Source: Saprospiraceae bacterium
GTDB lineage: Bacteria > Bacteroidota > Bacteroidia > Chitinophagales > Saprospiraceae
Direction of reading: 5' to 3'
DNA: 57,135 nt
Assembly: GCA_013214355.1 (NCBI GenBank)
Contig: JABSSL010000018.1
Location: 96,543 to 153,677, forward strand
In this document: positions 18,501 through 25,699 of the stretch, one piece after another
How the letters are laid out: each line of letters starts with the position of its first letter
Numbering within the stretch: position 1 is the first letter of the stretch
The notes under the pieces: generated by a model
The model's input: only the letters and a program-made list of their open reading frames with translations
Databases searched by the model: none
What the model was told of the DNA's origin: nothing
Made by a program: the position numbers and the translations under genes

Positions 18501-19176
18501 CTTGCATGTAGCTGCTGTGAGCAAAAAGCAGTTTGATGTTGTTTTGGTTTCTTCAGTATATGGTTCAACGGGAGTTAAAGGAGCCTTTGGTCATAAGATT
18601 GAACAACTAAAAGATCCCGCTTTTTACGCGGGACTTCAACAGCTACGGAATATTCCAAGGCAGGAATGCCGTCTGTACCATTCCATACCAGAAAGCGTTT
18701 GGAAACAGGACTGGGAAACGGAAAACGATCCTAGTCTAAGCCTGCTTCACCTGTATCTAACAAGAATTCAGCGCTTGTCAGAGGGACAAGAGTGGAATGC
18801 CAACTTTGCGGATATTACGCACAAGTCAGATACTTCCTTTGCACAGGAAGTAGCCTGGCGTATTGCCCCTCATATTAGCACGGACCGACTCTTGCTTGAC
18901 CAGAATTGGCACAGTATCAGTCTGCCCATTATCCTTTTGCCAAAACAGGAACCACAAGAGGCTATGCTATGGTTAATTGATGGATTTTTAGCCCAAAATG
19001 GCGTGACGAATTACACCTGGGAATTAAAGCAGCAGCAACAACTAGTGGATAGCGGTTATCAAGTCCATTCTCTGTCCACCTTTGAGTGGTGGAAACAGCC
19101 GGAAGAACAAACGGAAAAACTGCTGCAGATCATACGGGAGCACGACCGTCCAAAAATGCTACAAGAGGAAGAATAA
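15508..19176 (+). CDS. large SF1 helicase-like ATPase, probably a pseudoenzyme, with degenerate C-terminal nuclease fold
   Basis: A 1222-residue cytoplasmic protein. The layout follows large DNA2/NAM7-type SF1 helicases with a C-terminal DUF559-like nuclease: an N-terminal domain (~1-240), a Q-motif-like segment (LDPWQTAAFEHVL) and an intact P-loop GPEGSGKT (279-286), then a long coiled-coil insert rich in Glu, Gln and Leu (~340-800). The rest is eroded. Where motif II should give DEAS there is LVYWGAS (849-855). Motif III (GDxxQ) reads LFSSKVEQ (874-881). Motif V (VQG-E) reads VSKKQFDVV (1004-1012). The motif VI region lacks the RLNVAxTRA pattern. In the C-terminal domain the IDL Asp is ISL (1137-1139), while LIDGF and STFEWWKQ remain recognisable. 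I infer nucleotide binding without normal helicase or nuclease chemistry. It is monocistronic; its function is unknown. Motif alignment was done by eye. Confidence 0.75.
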   Translation: MSEKSLEPMNSVRSTTNRDPISPSANLLARLDEFTDMMRLNQLEQDWTYRFVKFLLNEGQESISFRADFMLDEAFQRYFFEQNEALQQQGRASFALGFPLVGKRDAKQEFLTPLLIWELSLDPDPNKAQTWVIRQAPQQTSFFNRQLMPYTPAEAWEKLRPLVESLERKGQDSPDVLARLCNQLAETSDFGLEETAISLGPVPKETFTLSSEDALHIHWAGVFGNFQLDEYWEIEGLGRTEASDTPPEDLLPIGPKMLDPWQTAAFEHVLTKPKTHIAGPEGSGKTYLLMHLLASLGYQQKKTMILAPKLDDLVLLQEELKAVGLETYSLMIGNGQTILVELQQKLKELSQSNRNGKLYPNKEFPALLSKWQKEKEKLDQQFRVSRKPAFGAFNRIETLAFLLRSGRTEGKELLASQLDAKDFTFSPAEMERLSAAIERSEPLFGEIRTLAHPLNNLNAGIFLHKNKEEALSFIQDTSKRYLTKATELQYAFIRELDHYSDQLMSWHNESYQVLKKELVHLKETLERYQQQFSRDTMESAKATLKLYGAISKKFQQALEAQEDIQRLYDRLEEVNGSYGFFAHSFLEGRDRKLFQQLEENLATYQESLEQWRAGLTGSIQEEVARLNSKTVHVEADNKDSVLRLETQFDIFLDELNASGLYQLPVQSKTLTFPKRQRFLQECMEQLENTRLNLRDFNVFFDWQKYWFTMPALARRIVTALVKVRPKSWLAAFESWYFEQCLTGNYQPALHSNGDTLQAFSELDKQLREGFLAEVEWAARTKRQEGLKRIKQDAKALKDWLKAGEPSYEGLLACCDQDLGVLTDIFPFILTTPIEANILFEQTRERLDYLVYWGASEALEEVPPLFSQLADRTVLFSSKVEQNSGSESNILPLRSTYWQSALDPAFVGKLGPDTMTYRYEFVNGRFDAEGEKNEEEAQAVLQALNGISANEAGEFPSVSIICFTKGQRNLLLTFLNQITQQSLPGHEHIQQLQNAGLQVLHVAAVSKKQFDVVLVSSVYGSTGVKGAFGHKIEQLKDPAFYAGLQQLRNIPRQECRLYHSIPESVWKQDWETENDPSLSLLHLYLTRIQRLSEGQEWNANFADITHKSDTSFAQEVAWRIAPHISTDRLLLDQNWHSISLPIILLPKQEPQEAMLWLIDGFLAQNGVTNYTWELKQQQQLVDSGYQVHSLSTFEWWKQPEEQTEKLLQIIREHDRPKMLQEEE

Positions 19177-19490
19177 CAAGGAGTTAAAGAATTGTCGGTC
19201 AGCCGTTAAAATCCTGAAAAAAAATGTATCTTAAGGGAATCTTCTTGTAGGTTGAAGTGTTGTATATATAGAGGTAACAATATAGCTATACAGTAAAAGA
19301 AAATAAGTAAGGATTTATCACTCCTAAATGCCCTTGCTTGTATCCTATTTCACTTTTCTGATTTAAGAAGCGACTTTCACTCGGAAACTAATTCTCAACA
19401 ATTGAATTGGGGAACATAAAGACTTGTTTGCCGTATAAGAAAGGCAGTCGATTTTATTCCCAAACTTACAAAACAAACACCGAGAAAACT
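19177..19490. other. intergenic stretch, no gene seen
   Basis: AT-rich sequence between two plus-strand genes. A frame in phase with the next gene is open from 19407, but a start there would bury the lipoprotein signal; no convincing promoter or terminator is seen. Confidence 0.5.
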
Positions 19491-22406
19491 ATGCGATTTT
19501 GGCTGGTTACATTACTGCTCTCTATTCTTTGTTGGTCCTGCCAGCCGGATCAAGCTGTCCCTGATCTTATCCCCTTTGTCAACGAAAGTAATACAGAAAG
19601 CGATAGCTTGCTGCAATTGATGACCTTAGAGGAAAAACTGGGTCAATTGTTGTTCTGGGAGGTGGATACGCTGGCGGATTCTACCCTTGTTGTTGTACAA
19701 GACCGTTTAGTACGGGGACAGTTTGGTGGATTACTTTTTAATCATATCCCCTATGATAGCTTCTTGTTGATGCAGGATTCTCTGCGTCCCTTAGCCCCAA
19801 TCGATCCCTGGATTGGTACTAAGGAACAGCTTTTGCTCAACAATCAATTTTCAGATGCAGCCTACGTACCCACCAAGGCAAGTGTCAAGCAAATGCAGGA
19901 CGATAGCCTGCATAGCATTCTCGAGCAAATTTTTGCCGAACAGTTAGCAACCGTAGGCTTTAACTGGGCCCCACTATTGCTGGAAGGCTCCGAAAGTGGG
20001 AAACGGGCGGAAAAACGCCGTCTAGATCAGCTGAGTGATCAGCGAATTTTGAGCCCTCTATGTCATCTGCCTGGTCACAGTTTGGCGGTCGATGCGGATT
20101 CTGTGAAGATGGAAAGCGGTGTACTGAAGAGTTTAGCGGAGTTACACCAATTGGGCTTACCAGCTATTTTCCTGGATACCGTATTCTTTTCTCAATTAAA
20201 TATACCACCTACTTTCGTACAAAGTTTTTTCCGGAAGCAGCTTAATTATAATGGGTTGATTTTTGGAGACTTTGGTCGTCAGGAAGGGATGGCTGATCTG
20301 ATTGCCGCTGGGGTCGATGTTTTTTGGGTGAAGGACGGTTCACCAGAACGAGCCTTGGAAGCGCTGAAAGAAAGTATTGATGGAGGCTTGTTGAGCATGG
20401 AAGAGGTAGATCAGAAGGTGAGAAGAGTATTGCAGGCTAAGCAATGGCAGCATCAGTCCATGATCCCGGTCGAGGAGGAGGAAATCCTGCCGAATGAGGC
20501 GGCTCTAGCAGGAGGAATAGCCCTGTCTTCCGAGTTAGATGAAGAGGAAGACACAAGCCAGCATTTACCTATTGTGTTGGCGGATTATTTCCAACATCCT
20601 TTCTGGGAATATTGGAGAGAAGAGGTGTACCTGGAAGCCGTCTGCGTGGTCAACAATTTTAAAGACTTGATTCCCTTTACCTATACCTACAAGCGAAACT
20701 TCAATTTGATCCATACAGGGAACGAACAATTGAAGACCTTTGATAAAGCCTTTGGGCGGTATGGGGGATATACTTTGCGGCAACTACGTGCCATGGAAGG
20801 AGACACGCTGCCGGCCATTGAATCTTTTGGAAGTAACCGAACTTATGTGGTTACGACCCAGCAATCCAGTTTCGATCCTATCAGAGATTCCGCCTTTGTG
20901 GCATCCCTGCATGCCCTGGGAAAGAATAATAAACTTGCCCTGGTATATTTTGGAGATCCTACGCTCTTGGCAGGCTTTGATACGTCTATGACAATTATCC
21001 AAGTCCCTGATCTTAATCCCACTACGGAGCGATTGACGGCTGAACTCCTATTTGGAGCAGTGCCTTCCTACGGAAAACTCCCGGTAGCGGTTAATGACTA
21101 CTATCCAGCAGGAACGGGGGTGGAGTTGCCGGTGGTCCGTTTACAATACAACTCTCCTTCCAGTGTTGGTGTTTCCCCGGAAAAACTAGTCGGTATAGAT
21201 GCGATTGCAAATACCGCAATCAAGGATCAGATTATACCCGGCTGTCAAGTTTTAGTGGCAAAGGCTGGGAAGGTCATATATCATAAGAGCTTTGGTCACC
21301 ATACATTCTCTAAGCGCCGCAGGGTCAGTAATGCTCACCTTTACGATATTGCTTCTATCAGTAAGGTGGCTGGGACTACCTTGGCCGCTATGCGATTGTA
21401 CGATCAAGGTAAGTTCAAGCTTAATAGTACCTTGCAGGAACTGGGCTTGGTTGGAGCTAATTCTAGTTTGAAGAAGGTCCAAGTAAGAAAGCTACTGACC
21501 CACGAATCCGGACTGCAGCCCTTTATGCCTGTTATCCCTTATCTTTTACATAGAGATGAAGGCAATGCGGCTTGCGATAGTTTCTTCTGCAAGTCTCCAT
21601 CTGAACAGTATGATATTCATGTGGCCGATAGCTTCTATTTCCAGAGTAGATATATTGACAGTGTTTGGGCTGCGGTGGAGGAACTTCCGTTGCGGAGAAG
21701 TGGACGCTTTCGATACAGTGATGCCAACTTTATGTTGGTACAAAAACTAGTAGAAAAATTAAGTGATCGTCCGCTGGATGAATATTTGGAAATGGAATTC
21801 TACCATGCCCTAGGATTGCAAAAAATTAGATATCAGCCTTTGGAAGAGTTTGATCGAAACCAGATCATTCCTACGGAAGAGGACGAGCGTTGGCGGCAAG
21901 GCTTGGTTCATGGTTTTGTCCATGATGAGACCGCTGCCTTATTTGGCGGGGTAGCTGGGCATGCCGGCTTGTTTTCGACAGCAAATGATTTGGCGGTTTT
22001 AGGACAACTCCTGCTGAATAAAGGGAGCTACGGAGGGAGAGAATACCTTAGCCCGGAAACGGTTAAATTGTTTACCCGAGCACAATATGGAACCCATCGT
22101 GGCCTAGGGTTTGATACGGCTGATCCCAGGAGTAGATCGGCCTTTAGCCGAGTCATTCCTAAGAAAACTTTTGGTCATACAGGTTTTACCGGAACTTGCT
22201 TTTGGGTAGACCCAGAGAATGAACTAGTCTATGTATTTCTTTCTAATCGTCTTCATCCATCGGCCAAGAATCGTCGCTTTTTGCGAAAGCGGATCAGAGA
22301 GCGAATTCAGCGTGTGATCTATGATGCATTGGAGACCGAAGAAAACAGCTGGCCAGAACTGGCGCTTCTACAACGTGCTTCTCTAGAGTCATCTGGCGAT
22401 GACTAG
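19491..22406 (+). CDS. lipoprotein: GH3-like domain fused to serine beta-lactamase-like hydrolase
   Basis: A 971-residue lipoprotein starting MRFWLVTLLLSILCWSCQ; Cys17 is the lipidated residue. Residues ~40-340 resemble the GH3 N-acetylhexosaminidase barrel (LMTLEEKLGQLLFW ... LPGHSLAVDADS ... LIFGDFGRQEG). The nucleophile-like Asp (D260) is present, but the usual KHFPGHG-DSH region has C191 for Lys and lacks the terminal His, so glycosidase activity is doubtful. Residues ~570-950 are a class C beta-lactamase-like serine hydrolase: S622-x-x-K625 in DIASISKVAG, Y742-S-D in RYSDANF, and H896-T-G in FGHTGFTG. GH3/beta-lactamase fusions are known in Bacteroidota and are thought to act on cell-wall material. 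The frame runs from 19407 but this start gives the lipobox. Confidence 0.87.
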   Translation: MRFWLVTLLLSILCWSCQPDQAVPDLIPFVNESNTESDSLLQLMTLEEKLGQLLFWEVDTLADSTLVVVQDRLVRGQFGGLLFNHIPYDSFLLMQDSLRPLAPIDPWIGTKEQLLLNNQFSDAAYVPTKASVKQMQDDSLHSILEQIFAEQLATVGFNWAPLLLEGSESGKRAEKRRLDQLSDQRILSPLCHLPGHSLAVDADSVKMESGVLKSLAELHQLGLPAIFLDTVFFSQLNIPPTFVQSFFRKQLNYNGLIFGDFGRQEGMADLIAAGVDVFWVKDGSPERALEALKESIDGGLLSMEEVDQKVRRVLQAKQWQHQSMIPVEEEEILPNEAALAGGIALSSELDEEEDTSQHLPIVLADYFQHPFWEYWREEVYLEAVCVVNNFKDLIPFTYTYKRNFNLIHTGNEQLKTFDKAFGRYGGYTLRQLRAMEGDTLPAIESFGSNRTYVVTTQQSSFDPIRDSAFVASLHALGKNNKLALVYFGDPTLLAGFDTSMTIIQVPDLNPTTERLTAELLFGAVPSYGKLPVAVNDYYPAGTGVELPVVRLQYNSPSSVGVSPEKLVGIDAIANTAIKDQIIPGCQVLVAKAGKVIYHKSFGHHTFSKRRRVSNAHLYDIASISKVAGTTLAAMRLYDQGKFKLNSTLQELGLVGANSSLKKVQVRKLLTHESGLQPFMPVIPYLLHRDEGNAACDSFFCKSPSEQYDIHVADSFYFQSRYIDSVWAAVEELPLRRSGRFRYSDANFMLVQKLVEKLSDRPLDEYLEMEFYHALGLQKIRYQPLEEFDRNQIIPTEEDERWRQGLVHGFVHDETAALFGGVAGHAGLFSTANDLAVLGQLLLNKGSYGGREYLSPETVKLFTRAQYGTHRGLGFDTADPRSRSAFSRVIPKKTFGHTGFTGTCFWVDPENELVYVFLSNRLHPSAKNRRFLRKRIRERIQRVIYDALETEENSWPELALLQRASLESSGDD

Positions 22407-22430
22407 ATTTCATCTACACTCAAAACAGCA

Positions 22431-22844
22431 CTAAGCCTTGTTGCCGATGGCTGTATAGACGGGGCAATTACCGTTTAAAACCCGTGGTTGGCAGATGAGT
22501 TTAGCGCGTTCCGCTTTCTGGAAGATTTGTTGTTGCATCTTCCGTAGAGCCTGAATCTGCCTTTCGATTTCAAGCAATTTAGCCTGTACTTTCTCTTCAA
22601 ATACCTGACAATTGGCGCCTTCCTCATCTATTAGCTCTAGCAATTCTCCAATCTCCTTTAAAGAGAATCCATAGCCCTTTGATTCCTTGATGAGCAACAG
22701 CCTGCGCCAAACAGCCTCGGAATATTGCTTATAATTATTGAATTGAGAAACTGGAGGATCTGCCTTGATCAATCCTCTTTTCTCGTAGTAGCGAATGGTA
22801 TCTCTTGATAAGCCTGTTCTGCGACTTAATTCTCCGATCAGCAT
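22431..22844 (-). CDS. MerR-family metal-responsive transcriptional regulator
   Basis: A 137-residue MerR protein. The N-terminal winged helix is canonical (LIGELSRRTGLSRDTIRYYE, KRGLI). A dimerisation helix follows, and three cysteines lie at 79 (GANCQ), 118 (LICQP) and 127 (GNCPV). The spacing C79-C118-C127 is close to that of the mercury sensor MerR (82, 117, 126) and of related Cd/Pb/Zn sensors, so a soft or divalent metal is the probable inducer; which one cannot be told from sequence. It is divergent from a membrane-anchored Cys-pair protein, with a MerR-type operator between them, so that gene is its probable target. Confidence 0.9.
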   Translation of the reverse strand: MLIGELSRRTGLSRDTIRYYEKRGLIKADPPVSQFNNYKQYSEAVWRRLLLIKESKGYGFSLKEIGELLELIDEEGANCQVFEEKVQAKLLEIERQIQALRKMQQQIFQKAERAKLICQPRVLNGNCPVYTAIGNKA

Positions 22845-22871
22845 TTTTTTAAAATAAAGCTACATTTTTTC

Positions 22872-22905
22872 TTGACCGTGGACTATACTCCAGGGTTTAA
22901 ATTTG
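22872..22905 (+). promoter_or_regulatory. MerR-type operator/promoter with Bacteroidota -7 box
   Basis: TTG at 22872-22874 (TTGACC), a dyad at 22875-22896 centred between 22885 and 22886 (ACCGTGGACTA / TACTCCAGGGT, 9 of 11 positions paired), then TAAATTTG at 22898-22905, an exact TAnnTTTG. The 23-nt gap between TTG and the -7 box is longer than the usual 19-21, as expected for a promoter that MerR proteins activate by twisting. Read with E. coli rules it is TTGACC-19-TTAAAT, the classic 19-bp MerR spacer. Confidence 0.75.
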
Positions 22906-22939
22906 TCCCAGAACAATAGGACAAATAAATGTAAAGCAA

Positions 22940-23398
22940 ATGAAAATGCAGATTTCTATGATCCTCCTAGGGTTAGGATGGGTGCTTCTTGGACTATTCT
23001 TGCTGACGGGTAATTACTATAAAAAGGTAAGCGGCCAAGTCGATTATTTATTTTTTTCTCCCATTGCTTGGGAAGATCACCTCTTGGCATTTAAGGGAGT
23101 CGCTTCCTGTAGCCTCAGTAGCGAAGAATTACTGGAACGTAAGGCAGAATTAAAGGAGTTGGTGATGTCTAAGGTGGAGCGGAAAGAAATACGTCCCGAC
23201 GCTTATGTGTTTTATTTTGAGGACGATCCGATTCTTTTACAAGACCTAATGGAATTTGTGCAGAAGGAAAAGGCTTGCTGCCATTTTTTCAAGTTTGACC
23301 TGTCCATATTACCTTTTCAGAAGGGCATTGCTTTGCAAATTTCGGCTTCGAAAGAGGCTTTTGAAATGGTCAAAGAGATGGAAGGAGGTCTTTTCTGA
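22940..23398 (+). CDS. membrane-anchored cysteine-pair protein, putative metal binding
   Basis: A 152-residue protein with one N-terminal transmembrane helix (about 5-23) and a soluble domain. Cysteines occur at 57 (VASCSLSSEEL) and as a vicinal pair at 113-114 (KEKACCHFFKFDL). The soluble part resembles small proteins with a C...CCxFF pattern that I associate with MerR regulators and mercury-type loci, here with an added membrane anchor; that family link is from memory and not checked. Position behind a MerR operator and the conserved cysteines suggest capture or sensing of a thiophilic metal at the membrane. No transporter or reductase lies nearby. Confidence 0.72.
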   Translation: MKMQISMILLGLGWVLLGLFLLTGNYYKKVSGQVDYLFFSPIAWEDHLLAFKGVASCSLSSEELLERKAELKELVMSKVERKEIRPDAYVFYFEDDPILLQDLMEFVQKEKACCHFFKFDLSILPFQKGIALQISASKEAFEMVKEMEGGLF

Positions 23399-23423
23399 AG
23401 GGAAGCTAGCCAAAGGTCATGAA

Positions 23424-23447
23424 TTCCCTGGGTGAAGTCCCAGGGAA
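23424..23447. terminator. hairpin after the Cys-pair gene
   Basis: A perfect 9-bp stem (TTCCCTGGG / CCCAGGGAA) with a 6-nt loop, 25 bp after the stop. Only a short ATTTTG follows, so terminator function is likely but not certain. Confidence 0.45.
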
Positions 23448-23622
23448 GAGCGATTTTGATAATTGGGTCGGGTGATTTCCTACTGGGTGTAAAGTGGTCC
23501 AGTAAATGTCTGGTGATTGCCCTTTAAGTCTCGTATAAGCTCAAAGACTACCTACATTTTGAAAGGTTGCTTCTCGTAGAAAAGAAATAGTGATTTTTTT
23601 GTTTGAGAGCGATAGAAAGGAA

Positions 23623-24828
23623 CTAGTTTAGAACGCCTAACAAGAGCCAGTCGGCTAGTAATTGGCGATTGCGCTCAATGATAATGCGTTGTTGGTCGCT
23701 CGTATTTCTAATATTGGCCAATTCGATATAGACACCAGGTAACTGAATTTCTCGCAACATATGCAGGTCACGACCAGAGACAGTTCCTGTGTATTGGCGC
23801 TCCTTTTGATACTTCTTGTACTGTTGACGAATAGTCCGCAGCATTTTCTGTGCGCGTCTTTTCCCAATCGTATTATCCGGATAATGGTAGAAGAACAGAT
23901 CAGTTCTTTCTCGCTTACTGCGCGAGTCTACGTGGATCATAATCGCTAGTTGTTCTGCTACTCCTTGCTTCTCATGCTTCTCATACAATTCATTGATCAC
24001 ATCTGAGCGTTGAAATAGTCTAGTTTTTTGTCCCCGGGCCATTTTGATCCCTCCCCACAGTACCTCATCGTTGTCGCACTTCAGAAATTTCCCAGACCGG
24101 ATTCCATCATTGGGGTCGCGACTGATCATGTAGGCCGTGGCTCCGTGAGAAATCAAGTTGCGACAGAGCCGCAGCGCTACATCGTAGGCGTATTCGTCTT
24201 CACAGAGGTTGTAATTGCCGCGAGAACTCACTGCGCCAGGATCAGGACCACCGTGACCAGCTACAACGTAAAATACCTTTCCTTTCAACTTATTACTACT
24301 GAGCGGGGTGTGGGCATATTTCTTGCCAAAGATAGGAAAGTGCCGGTTACCTTTCCCAGCGGCAGCTACCGCTTCAGGCTGCTCTAGGGTAGGGGCTGGG
24401 GCAGGAAGTTTCAAGTCTTGATCTGGACAATTCAATAAGTGGTATGGCACCCAAAGCACTTTGTCCTTTTTGAAAGAATTGGCGCGAACGCCTGCTTCTT
24501 GTAGATCTTCGTTATACTCCTGAATACTGATGGCTAAATTCCAGTTATTGATTCCAATACTGGATCGGATGGTTTTACCATTGAAGGTGTAAACCATCAA
24601 TGGCAGGGTATATAGTTTCCCTTTCACCAAGCGCGCATTGCGCTTAAGCTTATTGAGGGAATAGAACTGCTTGAAATTACAGGAGTGTTTATCGAGCTGA
24701 TATCGCCGCATCACTGAATAGATGCCGTCCCCAGGCTGTGCCTTCACCTGGTGATAAACGGGGTTTGCTTTTGTGTCAAGAATAACCAACAAAAACAGCG
24801 CGATGGACAGGACTAGCCTTACATGCAT
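23623..24828 (-). CDS. exported N-acetylmuramoyl-L-alanine amidase with LysM-like domain
   Basis: A 401-residue exported protein (signal MHVRLVLSIALFLLVILDTKA). Residues ~25-75 form a LysM-like glycan-binding region (VKAQPGDGIYSVMRRYQL ... GKLYTLPL), and a second similar segment follows to ~135. The catalytic Amidase_3 domain covers ~185-400: zinc ligands appear in VVAGHGGPDPGA, in the Glu of CEDEYAYDVALRL, and in MIHVDSRSK, with the catalytic Glu in GVYIELANIRN. It should cleave the bond between muramic acid and the peptide stem in the periplasm, for cell separation or wall turnover. It is divergent from ccmB. Confidence 0.9.
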   Translation of the reverse strand: MHVRLVLSIALFLLVILDTKANPVYHQVKAQPGDGIYSVMRRYQLDKHSCNFKQFYSLNKLKRNARLVKGKLYTLPLMVYTFNGKTIRSSIGINNWNLAISIQEYNEDLQEAGVRANSFKKDKVLWVPYHLLNCPDQDLKLPAPAPTLEQPEAVAAAGKGNRHFPIFGKKYAHTPLSSNKLKGKVFYVVAGHGGPDPGAVSSRGNYNLCEDEYAYDVALRLCRNLISHGATAYMISRDPNDGIRSGKFLKCDNDEVLWGGIKMARGQKTRLFQRSDVINELYEKHEKQGVAEQLAIMIHVDSRSKRERTDLFFYHYPDNTIGKRRAQKMLRTIRQQYKKYQKERQYTGTVSGRDLHMLREIQLPGVYIELANIRNTSDQQRIIIERNRQLLADWLLLGVLN

Positions 24829-24878
24829 GCCGACACGGTTGAATAGTAAAAGGATGACTGAAGTAGTTCTTGTAAATC

Positions 24879-24886
24879 CAAAAATA
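24879..24886 (-). promoter_or_regulatory. -7 element of the amidase gene
   Basis: On the minus strand TATTTTTG matches TAnnTTTG and lies about 50 nt before the amidase ATG at 24828. The -33 region is weak. Confidence 0.4.
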
Positions 24887-24970
24887 ATAATTATGTCAAA
24901 AGGTTGTAAACTCTAGAAAAAAAATGCGCCAAGAACGAGCTGGCTACCAATTTCTCTTAATTTTGCGAGA

Positions 24971-25630
24971 ATGCAGATTTTCAACGAAATAGCGGTATTA
25001 CTCGGCAAAGAGATCAAGTTGGAATGGCGCAATAAATATGCCATAAGTGGGATTTTATTATACGTCGGCGCCACTATCTTTATTGTCTACATGGCATTTA
25101 TTGAAATGGAGCCAGTGACGTGGATTATCCTTTTTTGGATCATTATGCTTTTTGCTTCCATCAATGCCGTGGTCAAGAGCTTTGTGCAAGAAAGCAGGAG
25201 CCGCCAACTTTATTACTATACCTTGGTTAATCCTACCGCACTTTTAACCGCTAAGATCGTTTACAATACCTTACTACTACTATTGATTGGATTTCTAACC
25301 TGGGGGGGATTAAGTCTATTTGTGGGGAATGCGGTCGTAAATACTAGACCCTTTCTGTTGGCCATAGGATTGGGAAGCCTGGGCTTTGCGGTAACTTTTA
25401 CGTTCATCTCGGCCATTTCAGCCAAGACGGATAATAGTGCGAGCTTAATGGCTATTCTGAGCTTCCCACTTGTCATTCCCATCTTAGTTACCTTAGTAAA
25501 CTTATCGAAGAATGCGATTGAACCTCTTGCCAGTGAGGGTGTACAAAGTGACATAAATCTGCTCATAGCCATAGATTTGATTGTGGTCGGCATGTCCTTA
25601 CTGCTTTATCCATACCTGTGGCGGGATTAA
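24971..25630 (+). CDS. ccmB: haem exporter protein CcmB
   Basis: A 219-residue membrane protein, the CcmB permease of the CcmAB(C) complex of cytochrome c maturation system I. The N-terminus (LLGKEIKLEWRNKYAISGIL) and the segment VKSFVQESRSRQLYYYTLVN are family signatures; six hydrophobic helices fit. It heads a ccmB-ccmC-ccmD run. The ATPase gene ccmA and ccmE are not in the window. Presence of this system fits the several c-type cytochrome domains encoded at 46.9-51.5 kb. Confidence 0.92.
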   Translation: MQIFNEIAVLLGKEIKLEWRNKYAISGILLYVGATIFIVYMAFIEMEPVTWIILFWIIMLFASINAVVKSFVQESRSRQLYYYTLVNPTALLTAKIVYNTLLLLLIGFLTWGGLSLFVGNAVVNTRPFLLAIGLGSLGFAVTFTFISAISAKTDNSASLMAILSFPLVIPILVTLVNLSKNAIEPLASEGVQSDINLLIAIDLIVVGMSLLLYPYLWRD

Positions 25631-25699
25631 AATGGATGAATGGAGCAAATAGGGAGCCAAGTATGAGCAATACAATTATTGATACAACATTGATAAATT

